Shown here one piece after another: positions 35,411-45,463 of a stretch of 64,000 nucleotides of DNA. How positions within the stretch are numbered: position 1 is the stretch's first letter; each line of letters starts with the position of its first letter. The translations under genes were made by a program, and so were the position numbers. This DNA is from Owenia fusiformis. Lineage: Eukaryota > Annelida > Polychaeta > Sabellida > Oweniidae. The notes beneath the pieces were generated by a model. The model worked only from the letters and a program-made list of their open reading frames with translations. It made no database searches and was not told where the DNA came from. The stretch spans positions 20,903,936-20,967,935 of the forward strand of contig CAIIXF020000006.1 in NCBI GenBank assembly GCA_903813345.2, given 5' to 3'.

Positions 35411-38246
35411 TGAGTTTTAATGACCATGATTTTTCATCTACTGTACAAGATGTAATTATAACGTGTATTAAATTATAACGAAAAATAATGAATTGTCTTT
35501 GTCGTTATGTTTTATTCTCGATATATATTCTGACTTTTGACCAAGTTAATCATTGTTGTTTGAAAAAATCGGGATAAAAATGGAGTTTGGAAAAAATGAA
35601 AACGGAAGTCAATTGCTTTAGAGTGTTTTCGTTATATTTTCATACCGTTATAATTACATATCCTACAGTATAACAAAATTTAGGGGAAAGTTCTAAAGTA
35701 AATGGGAGCTGCAAAGAATATTGAGCTGTGCTCTAGATATAGAACCAAAGAGAACCTGTACAAATAAATGCAATCTTACATATGAAAACACCAGATTTGT
35801 GTTACTGAATTTCCTAGTTTCATTGTTTAATGTTTTTTCTTGTCTGTTTTCGAATGGAGCTGTATTGGTTCGAACAACTTGAAGATTTTATTCAATGGCC
35901 TTTTAAAGAGCAATCCTTTGTAATTACATTAATACAATGTTATTTCTGTTTGTTGTCAACATGGCCTCACTAGCAGTGAGCAGTTATATGCAGTTATTTG
36001 ACGGTGGCCTTGATTAAGGCTGAAAAATCTAACCTTTTGCACTCTACAGATTTTGAGACTGGATTTGTCTGTCCCACATTTTTTTAGACAGAATGCTTCA
36101 TCCATCTTGTCTAAGTAAAAGGATTGTTCCTCAACATGTGTTGAATGACTTCAGTATACTTAAACACCAAGGCAGAGTAAACCTGACTGAGCATCTTACA
36201 AACAACAGATAAAACTCCCAGCAATCAAATTATAGTAGCCAAGTAGCTATAAAACAAAACAATATTTCCTTTGGCTTACAAAAAGGTCTCCTGGTTGATA
36301 AACGGGTACATTGGACATCATATCATAGTACGCTGAATCACTGCGTGGAACATCAGTTTCTTTCCTTCCTGCTTTTACTTTTCATTATTCCTGTGTTTTT
36401 AATATTTTTGGTGCTTTTCCCTTTGGCATTATGTCATCATTGTTTTCAATGGATAGATGGATGCACATAGATGCACTGCTTGCTTGATCAGATAAGCCAT
36501 GATACAACTCAAAAGGCATAGTCGATATATTGGTAGATAATCTCGTTCACTAATATATGGCTGAAATGATTGGACAAGACAGAAACAATGATTGAGGTGT
36601 AGAACCTAGGAAACAACTCCTGTGTTTAAGAAATTATGATTCATGTTTCCGAATAATGATTGTTGTACCCAAGACACAATTTACCTACATTTTCACAGCA
36701 GAGGTTATGCTACAGAAAAAATTCCATTTATACAAGTGGAATGCTCCACACTGTCTAAAGAGCAAGTAACCTAGTTATTCCTAAAGCTGGGTATACACCC
36801 AAACATTATTTAGAATTATAATCTAATTCATTTTGTACCTATTCATCTATTGTAATCAGGGGTTCCAATCTAGCAGCAGACAAAACAGATTTTTCTCTAA
36901 TTGCATTTCAAAAAATCATGATGTTTTTAAAGATTTTTGCACAATGTAATTGTTTTCACATGCTCAAGGTACACTGTGTATAATATTCAATAACTTGAAC
37001 TGTTGTTTTCATATGTTTTGACTGTTGTCAGAAATCTAAATGAAACCCCTGTGTTATGAATCTACAGAGACAACAAGTATGGTGTATAAATACAGTGGTA
37101 TTTCCACCTACAGGTGCTTGTAGGGGTAATGTGAATTGCAAAATATGATAAACATAAAAATAAGTTTACATTATATACCCTATTTTATTGTTGATCATAG
37201 ATAGTGTCAACTAGAAAACAGAAACTCCACAGAGTAGGAAATCCCACTGAACAAAAAATGTACATGTATTGATCAATAGTGGCACTCTTGAAAATTTCTT
37301 GAATTTGAACCAAATTCGTCAACTGGTATTTGAGTTATCAAAGATTATGTTCTGTTATGAAGAATGATGGCTATTTTAAAATTCAGATGCCATCTTGAAA
37401 ATCTCTTCTTTAGCAAACTTCTTTGTCCTGAGGCATTAGCATATTAAATTTGAACCAAATCCGTCAACTAGTATTTGAGTTATCAAAGATTAAATTTTTT
37501 ACAAAAAATGGTGGCCATTTTGAATTGAGCGACCATATTGAAAATGTCTTCTTGAGCAGAGGTCCAACACCCATAAAGCATAAGCCTGTAAAATTGAAAC
37601 CAAATCTATCAACCAGTATTTGAGTTATCGCCTGGCCACACGAACTGACGGAGGGACGGACGGACAAACGGCTTTCCTATATCCCCCTCGAACTTCATTC
37701 AGTAGGATAATAATTTCTTCAAATAATCTGTATGGTGTATTCTTATATCTTATATGTTGCTAGGGTGGTTGTGTTATTTGCAAAATGATAAAGATAAAAA
37801 ATTGATGACTATTTCAATTTTGCCAAATTAATCTGATGCCAGTAATTTGAAGCATAGACATAACATTTTACAAAGTGTATTACCACTAATTATCTGAATC
37901 TGACACTCGCAAATGTAATCATATTCACCATAAATGGGTTTACAAATATCATGGATGCAAAGAACAGTTCTTTAAAAACCCTAGTTTAATAAGTGTCAGC
38001 ATGGCCATTCTTATTTCAAACATCATTTACATAAAACATAATACACTTTCGACATTTTATGATTTAGAGTGCAGTCCTGATACAACTTCCCACAAATACT
38101 GAGATAATATTTCTGTATCTTAAATATGAATTCTTGCCAGTTTATAATTTGCATTTGATTTTTCTTTTATACAATAATGATGTTGAAAATTGGCTAACCA
38201 TGATGATACTTTTAGAAACATTATGAAAAAAAAAGTTTTTTCTCAC
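35411..38246. other. Intron of the BTB locus upstream of cassette 1
   Basis: Non-coding. It contains the second copy of the interspersed repeat family at 37209-37712, which starts AACTAGAAAACAGAAACTCC and ends with GACGGACGGAC.. and CTATATCCCCCTCGAACTTC. No additional exon with the family's phase-1 splice acceptor and finger sequence was found. Confidence 0.55.
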
Positions 38247-38399
38247 CAGCATGCAGCACATTATGTCGCCGTAAGTCCGCCTCATTTTCAAATTTCTTAG
38301 CACAGATGTCGCATACTATTACATTATGTATTGTCTTTTGGTGCTCTGCAGCTATTGCGTATGTTTCAAATTTTGTGTCACAGTCCTTGCAGATCAGTG
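38247..38399 (-). CDS. Common two-finger exon of the BTB locus
   Basis: The 3' splice site (ATTTTTAG) precedes 38399 and the donor GTGAGA follows 38247; both ends are phase 1. The 51-codon exon encodes ALICKDCDTKFETYA..H..H and VCDICAKKFENEADLRRH..H, two compact C2H2 fingers, then LHA just before the donor. If the donor is not used, translation adds GEKKLFFS and stops, giving a possible short isoform. The exon length is divisible by three, so it can be skipped without changing frame. Joined to any cassette, it would give a ten-finger protein. Confidence 0.8.
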
Positions 38400-38554
38400 C
38401 TAAAAATAATGAAATTGAAAATGAACAAAAATAGGACCTTTTGAAGATTTTAAGAATAAAGAACTGAAGTTGCGGTGTTCTCTTAAATATGACTTTTAGG
38501 GGTTTGTATTTTTTGTTACCATTTATAGCCAATTTATAGTATAATAGCTCTTAC

Positions 38555-38833
38555 CATCAGGAATTGATCTCACATGCCTTCTTTTCTCTTTTGGTTTAGG
38601 AGTCTCTTCTTCAGGTTTAATTTTTGGCTTCTTTTTTTTCTTTTTCTTCTTCTTGATGGTGATCACCCCTACTTCCGCCTCCTTTGCCTTCTGATCAACA
38701 TCAACTTCACCATCATCAGCTTCTGGTCTGACCTCTTCCTGTTTAGCACCAACAATTCTTTCTGCTTCATATTCATCTGTATCTCCATCAAAATCATCAT
38801 TGTCTTCTTCAATATTGTCATGTTCATCATCAT
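38555..38833 (-). CDS. Common acidic/poly-lysine linker exon of the BTB locus
   Basis: 93-codon symmetrical exon, phase 1 at both ends (acceptor TATATTTCCAG before 38833, donor GTAAGA after 38555). The first half is strongly acidic (DDDEHDNIEEDNDDFDGD). The second half is basic with nine consecutive lysines followed by PKIKPEEE. IKPE is a SUMO-attachment consensus. It probably links the BTB domain to the fingers and supplies nuclear targeting; this role is inferred. Confidence 0.8.
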
Positions 38834-38969
38834 CTGGAAATATACCAAGTGATGAAATCATTAAACATCTGAAGAAAACACACTCAAGAGTTGAGAAGTA
38901 CTGGAAAAAGTTAACAATTTACAGCTTCCATACTACAGCTTGTGTTTTTTCTTAAAGAGAATACCTTAC

Positions 38970-39723
38970 CTGATCCTGACTGTGGCTCATATTTAGCTCC
39001 AACCTCTTCCTTTGCTTTCTTCCAATCTCCATCCTTACTTTCAGCTGCATCACCCTTTCTCTTCATGCTTCCAGATTCAGACTTCATCTGTTCAATGTTA
39101 GAGGGATCAAAACTGGTGTAGGGGGATTCTTGAAAGCTGGTGCTTGGGGTAGCAATACTTTGATTAGCAGCCTCATAATCTGATACTTGTCCTTCATAGC
39201 TTGTACTGTGCTGATCATAAGCAGAAGATTGTTGGTCATACTCAGTTCGTTGTTGATCATATGTGGCCCGGTGTTGGTCATACCCAACTGTAGATTGTTC
39301 TTGTTTAATAGAATGCATGCTATCAGGTTTATTCTCAAATAGCATCTGATCACAGTCAGTCAAAAATTCTGGGATATTTAGCTTTATTGCAAGCCTCATT
39401 ACTTCTTTGATTTCACCTTGACGAATTTGTACACTCAGGCCATATATATAATCCAGGATTATGTCCAAGCTCTGGGATTCAATCTCTTGTTCATCATCGA
39501 TCTCAGTTGAGATTATTGTTAATAAATGCTGGTCAATATCGACACATCTTGCGGCTATGAAACTACTATACTGACATACAATTGCTTTATGAGCAAGGAT
39601 TTGACTCCCATCTGGGAACAGGAATCGTAGATCACATAATTGCCCAGTGTTCCGCATTACTGCAAGCTTTTTCAGGACATTCCTGTTTTCTAGTGTGTAC
39701 ATCTGGAGATTTGCTTGAGCCAT
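38970..39723 (-). CDS. BTB/POZ domain exon, start of the BTB zinc-finger protein
   Basis: First coding exon, 251 codons plus one base. The ATG at 39723 lies 7 nt after a 3' splice site (TTATTTCAG), so a 5' untranslated exon lies upstream. Residues about 14-128 form a BTB domain (GQLCDLRFLFPDG, AHKAIVCQYSSF, DIILDYIYG, AIKLNIPEFL), a dimerisation and co-repressor-binding fold typical of transcription factors. IKQE (139-142) is a SUMO consensus. Residues 148-184 are six heptads built on YDQ. A basic patch, KRK (221-223) and KKAK (235-238), may be a nuclear signal. The donor GTAAGG after 38970 is phase 1, matching the linker exon, the two-finger exon and all seven cassettes downstream on the same strand. 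Confidence 0.92.
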
Positions 39724-41317
39724 GTTTAAACTGAAATAATAATAAAATCATTCTCATAATAATTACTTAGCTAGTGTCACAATCATAAAAATTCTCATTA
39801 AATGTGGATTTACCCGAAAAACTAAATAACTAATTTTATATTTATACAGTTGCAATTGCACATCTTGTTTTGGCTCGCAGATGAGCGATATACTTTGCCC
39901 TGTACATGTACTTGATCTTATGTTTTGAGGAGTTGTAGCTTAATAACTGAAGTGAAAGAGGAAGATGTAAATGGTGCAATTCATGGGACAATCTAGATAA
40001 TGTTGCAGTCAGGTTTGAACATGAGAGAGAATGGTGCTTCGCCAGGTTCTGAGGGTTCTCTTCTTTGGTACTGTAGCTGAAGAAAATGCATTTGCATTTC
40101 TCTCAGCGTTACGTTTACAAGAACCATTTTCCTCACACATGGTACATTCTATTTTGAAGGTAAAAAATATGGGCAGTCCAAAGTTAACATTTTAGTGAAC
40201 ACAAAATCTTTTTGATTGAGTGAAAAGAGATTTTCAATTGGATTGGTGCACTGTGGGATCCACGGAAAAGCTGGCCGGAGTGTCATAAATTTATCAAATA
40301 TTTTAAAAATCACCAGATAAATAAATCTTTAATCAAAATGGGACCGGCCAGGCTCCTTGATGAGATATTGCATGATTTCATCAGGATTTCGTCGAAAGTT
40401 AAACAAATGGCTCCAAGAAAAATGGCGATATTCAAAAACTGGACGAAATGCCGTTAATGTCTGACATTAGTAACTGGCTGTAAATTCTAAGTTAGCGATC
40501 CAGAAGATGTGAACTCGTAATTGATCACTAAAGTGTGTTTTGGAATTTTTGGTGAAGAAGGTAATAAGATTTTATGATTACGACATGACCCGTACACATG
40601 CAGGAATTTATCATTGGACGAAGGCCACGATACAGTGGCCTTAGAAGAAGGTAATCATAAAGAGAATATAGAAATAGAATACTAGTAGCAGATAGACACT
40701 GACAGTTTTACAGTTTGGGCCATAAATAATTGAGTTTGGGTTTTCAATAAAATAGAATGCTCCTTCCAAAATGGATTTGCCTCCTGAGACTCTTATCTCA
40801 AAGACAGAATGCACAAGTAATTTAAGGCAATCAGCTTACTGCTACTTTTCCCTTGGCCTATGGTGCAAAGTCAGTGCTGAATTTTTGGGCTGGGTCAAAT
40901 TGACTTTGAAAGATTTGATCTTTTTGACAGGAATTTAAGACTTTTAAAACGTGTTACCTTCTAAATAATGCTACCTACGTCGACTCTGTACCCTATTCTT
41001 TCATGACAACCAAATCACATCAACCAATCGGCATTGTAAACAACTATAAATCATTTCCTGAAACAAAGAATTTCTGCACAATTTCAATTAACATTCACTT
41101 CCGCCGAATAGTTGCCACTCGTTAGGTTTCTAGAGAAAGTAGGTCAAAGTGATGGGAAGATCACTTGCACTTTGACGACTGAGCAATATAGACAATATGT
41201 AGACAATAACATCTTGTGATAACGTTTATATTGAAATAAAATTTAAGTTCCATCCAAACTGCATGTACTCCCATTCCAGGGACCAAATAGAAAATATGCA
41301 AATGGTTGTTCCAAAGG

Positions 41318-41434
41318 AGCTTGGCTGGACTGATGGTCGAACAAGCCCTCTGATAAGTCTGTATTGCTCTAAAGAGTAACTACTGAGACCAGTACAGACA
41401 CATTGGAGGGCTTGCCCAACCCTCCAGCCAAGCT
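41318..41434. repeat. 117-bp hairpin repeat
   Basis: The ends AGCTTGGCTGGA and TCCAGCCAAGCT are perfect inverted copies. Inside them CAAGCCCTC pairs with GAGGGCTTG and TCTGTA with TACAGA. The compact imperfect hairpin suits a MITE. The open frame across it on the minus strand is not considered real. Confidence 0.6.
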
Positions 41435-41568
41435 GATGTTGGTTGTTCAAAATATTATTCTCTGGTTGAGCACTCTCGACTCTTTAACTACTATAGTACC
41501 CCGTGTAGTACCTTCTTCCGAGGGTCAGCGATCTCTGTATTCTGAGTAAAGGTCCAAAGGTTTGGGTA

Positions 41569-41789
41569 TCACAACTGGTACATACTAATACCCCACATCC
41601 AAGTATCATTTAGAATCAATGTTGCAATAGAACACAAGACCAAGATAAGTTTTAAGCTCTCTGTGGTCACCCTAGTCTTCACTTTCAATGTGGTTGGCTC
41701 TTTTGACTTTGGGATTTCTTTGGATTCAATTTTTGATCTTTTTTCTGGTATTGCCCCTTTTGCTTTTACTGGTATTTCAAAAAAGGATT
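41569..41789 (-). CDS. Possible terminal exon of an unidentified gene
   Basis: After an acceptor-like TATCCATTTCAG, a phase-1 frame of 73 codons runs to a stop. It contains a Lys/Ser/Glu/Pro-rich stretch (AIPEKRSKIESKEIPKSKEP) followed by a hydrophobic segment (LKLILVLCSIATLIL) near the C-terminus. The composition looks protein-like, and a C-terminal membrane anchor is conceivable. I found no upstream exon with matching phase and do not recognise the sequence. It could be chance. Confidence 0.2.
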
Positions 41790-42569
41790 CTGAAATGGAT
41801 ACCTTTTTGAAAGCTTATCTGCTCTCTCTGATTAATCTATTTTAATCCCAAAACTTATATCTCCAGCATTTTTCTGCTGTTAATGTGAAGATTATAATAT
41901 GAGTAAATAGTACTAAGTACACACTACTTATACAAAGGGTAATCAATAAAACTAAACAATTTATGTCCATTTATATTTTTACTTCCATTTATTGCAATTC
42001 ATTCATGTTCATTAATAAGTATCTTGCTTAAGAAAAAATGTGTCCATGTTTTATAAACAACCCTGTCTGAAAAACAATATGTCCATGTTTTACATACTGT
42101 TATAAAGAACTCAATTTGAAAACAATGTCCATGCTTTGAAAAAATGGCACCATGTAGTGGGCTGACTCACACACGATTCCTTCCACAAAAACATCCATGT
42201 TGAGACACACTGTGCCCACTGATTTTACCATAGTACATAAAATGTGCAAAATATAAAAGTATTGCTATTGTTTTTGCACTACATGAAAATGACTTTGAAA
42301 CATCCAAAATGTAAGAATATTGTATATATTTTAGCACAGATAATAACCTGTATATAAATACAAATGCTATTTTTGATCACTGACTTACATATTGCACGTC
42401 AATCTTTTAATAAAGCACAGCCTATATACGTATAATGAGCAGAACACTAGCAAAGGAAGGTGGGTATCAACAATTCACTTTTCTGAATTTAAAACTTATG
42501 ACACATACCTTAGCCATCTGCTCTTCAGACTCAGTTTTTGTTCCTTTTCATTCATAATATGTACATATA

Positions 42570-42682
42570 CAGTAAAACCTGTATATATTGAACAATTTTT
42601 GTGAGAAAAATACTTTATACACAGAAGTCAGAAGTGTGGAGGAAGGGTGTTCACTAGAGAGAGGTGTTCACAGGTTTTACTG
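42570..42682. mobile_element. Pogo/Tigger-like MITE, second copy
   Basis: Perfect inverted ends CAGTAAAACCTGT and ACAGGTTTTACTG are flanked by TA on both sides. At 113 bp it shares its ends with 12239-12392 and has GTTCAC words inside. Non-coding. Confidence 0.75.
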
Positions 42683-44119
42683 TACCTATATATGAAAACA
42701 ACACCTCATCTTCTACTGTTCACAAATGTCAGATACTGGTGTGTAAATAAAATTATGAATGGCATCTGATTCATTTGGCACAACATAGCTCACAATATGA
42801 ATACAATAATACAATACAATGATTAAATGAACATGATGAAATACAGATGGCAATTAGCTGATTGTATTTCATCTCTGTATAATATTAGAAATGAATTGAT
42901 AACATGAAAAATTAAACATATGTAAGTTTTAAACATGTCAAACTTTGTCAACCCGTCACTAATAAGTCAGATCAAGCACTTGGGATATATATTGTTTTGG
43001 ACTTGAACAGGATCTGACTTCAATAAGGGGGTGACATCAACATAGATGTCAATACAATTGAACTGCCAAACTTTGGCAGAAGGCACAACAAAACTGATTG
43101 ATAACAGCTTGTACATTAACATAGATGTACCCTTGCAAAATGTTACGAGTTGAAGTGGAACACTGTAAAACTGTTTAATTAACAATTTTAGAATTTAACT
43201 AAAAACATTTTTGCAAGAGATTATCAACACATCTGACCCTTTTTGCCTGTTCAAAAACAGAAAACTATGAAATAAACAAAAGATAGAAAATCATGCCATG
43301 AAAATCAAGTGCCAATACCTTAAATGATTATACTGCATTCTGATTGGTCAAAAATGACAATGCACACTTGGATGTGAAACAGCTAAATACATTTAATAAC
43401 ACGAATCATTAAACTGGTTGTGATAGACTAGAGATAAGCAATAGCTTCTTTATGTTACAACCAAACAATGCAAGGTGACAAACTGGTATACCCACAATAT
43501 TTATATCTCATTAGGAATCTGTAACAATTATAACACCTTTCTTTTAGGTGGTTACATTTTGTCATGTTAAGCCTTGTATAAAAATCTTATAATTTTTCAA
43601 TTTCCAGGGAATGACTGATTTCAATGCCTGAAAGATAACTTTTCTTTCGATTCTATAATGTACAACTTTGCTTTCACATTTACATTTTGAGGACTCATAT
43701 TATCCTCATATTTTAAACGTGAAAAACACTTTTGTAATACCTTTAAAAAAGTAACAGCTGCACAACAATATGTGATTTCCAAATACATGTATGATATTAT
43801 CTTGTGTTATGAAGCCTATAAGTATTTACATTTGGCAAATAATGAAATGATATTGCTTTTTACGTCAATGACATTTAACTGTGAGCAAGCTTATGGTAGG
43901 ATGGGGTCTGGAGAGTGAGAACCTTTGATATATGACAAATCATTGTAACCTTCTTTTGCGTATTTTTCTGAATTGGCATAGTCCAAAACATATACTCCAA
44001 ACATGTTATGACCCTTAATTCTTAAAAAAGGACTACCCATTCATTTTAGAAAGTACCCAGTGCAGTCGAAATGTTGAGACATGCGCAGACCTCTATTTAG
44101 TGATATTTTCATTTCAAAT

Positions 44120-44194
44120 ATGGCGGCCAATCCGATGTCTGACGACCCTTACAAAGAATCTAGGCAGTGTGCATTTTTACCTCCTGTGAAATAA
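44120..44194 (+). CDS. Possible first coding exon near an NRF1-like promoter
   Basis: An ATG in good context (AAATATGGCGG) opens 24 codons, starting MAANPMSDDPYKESRQ, then a stop. A weak donor (CCT then GTGAAA) lies just before the stop. The protein text looks coded rather than random, and the surrounding GC-richer zone has GCGCATGCGC (44621-44630) and several CATGCGCAG words typical of NRF1-type promoters. I could not find a convincing second exon before the acyltransferase gene and do not recognise the peptide. Confidence 0.22.
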   Translation: MAANPMSDDPYKESRQCAFLPPVK

Positions 44195-44620
44195 TAAGTG
44201 GAATTTAGTAGTTGTTTTGTGTTTTATTATCATTCTGCATCGTAATTCTATGTGATGTGGTGTTGAAATGTCAGCGGAAATACATATCCATACGATAATC
44301 GAGTGAATCAGATAACAGATTTTTCGAAAACACGTCTCGTGCTAAGAGTGTAAAAACTTGTATTAACATGCTCAAAAGTGCCAATGTGCACATGAATGTC
44401 AAGCTAAATCAATGTTGTGTCTAAAACAGGTACCTGATCTACTCAAAACAGCTTGTCATTCACGTATACACGCTTAGCAAACACGGCGAAATGATCTGAA
44501 TCTTGGAATTTCGTTCGAGAGCTAGTAATGTTTGCTCCGGTCTTCGTCATAAGTGTTCATCAGACTCCACGCATGCTCAGAAGAAAAACCATCAACCAAT
44601 CACGTTTATAAATCAATTTT

Positions 44621-44630
44621 GCGCATGCGC
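44621..44630. promoter_or_regulatory. NRF1-like palindromic site
   Basis: Perfect GCGCATGCGC palindrome, the core of the NRF1 binding site, in a GC-richer zone. Related CATGCGCAG words occur near 44083 and 44888 and GCATGCTCAG near 44572. Which gene it serves is unclear. Confidence 0.4.
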
Positions 44631-45463
44631 CTTACAACGGTAAAAAAATTCGTATTTATAAACGAACCAATTTGAGATAACCCGATATCAGTCGGAGAAA
44701 TCTGACGATCTACGAAACTCACTTCAAAAAATCAAATACGGACTGACGGCGTATTCTACTATGTTTGGATCTAAGATTTTCAGTATAGATAAAGTCTTTT
44801 ATGATCTTTCGAATGAGGTAAGTCTCTAGTTCGAAAGACAATCGTATCAACTTGAACAAAAGTTGAGTTTTGACAAAAAATTTTAACATGCGCAGAAGTC
44901 CCATTTTCGTTGTACCATATTGACTGAGTGAAGTTGGGTGTATCACTTTTGATGATAATGTACTGTACAGTTCAGTTTCTATCCATTCCATTTTTCTTCT
45001 CGTTAAAGTAAAATCTACACAGAATTTTGCAAGGGAAATAAAAAATTCTGCACCATTTTCTGAAATGGCAAGCTCTCAAAAGTATTATGCAAACATATTT
45101 TGAAGAGGTTAATGGCAGCAGAAACCATGAAATTACTGAGATAAGGCTGAATTCATCAGAATTGATGATACCTGTGAAATCCACAGGGTAAGTCAAATTC
45201 TGTCCAACTCAATAAAAATGAAAAACTGGGAAGAGCGATAGTACATGTTTGCAGATTATTTCAATTACCAGAGATAATACTGATGAGCATACATTTTCTC
45301 GAAACTTGTTTTGGCATATCGATTAAATCTGACTGGACATACTCTAAGTTTTCACTCTAAAGTTTCTATATCTAGTACATGTTTCCATTTAGCACCTTCA
45401 GAAAAATCCAACTAAAACCCCCAAAAATGTAATGTTGCCCAACATGATTAGAATACTGTAAAT

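Larger units (their letters stand above)
39731..45463. other. Spacer upstream of the BTB locus
   Basis: It must contain the BTB gene's untranslated first exon and promoter, which I could not place. It also contains a hairpin repeat (41318-41434), a pogo-like MITE (42570-42682), two weak coding candidates (41569-41789 minus, 44120-44194 plus) and a GC-richer promoter-like zone at about 44040-44700. A good donor sequence (AAG then GTATGTG) on the minus strand near 42510 could belong to an untranslated exon. Confidence 0.45.

Noticed and set aside
44719-45196. Minus-strand frames of 74 and 90 codons upstream of 44.7 kb
   Set aside because: No splice support or recognisable motifs, AT-rich composition, and position in the AGPAT 3' flank; chance frames are likely.
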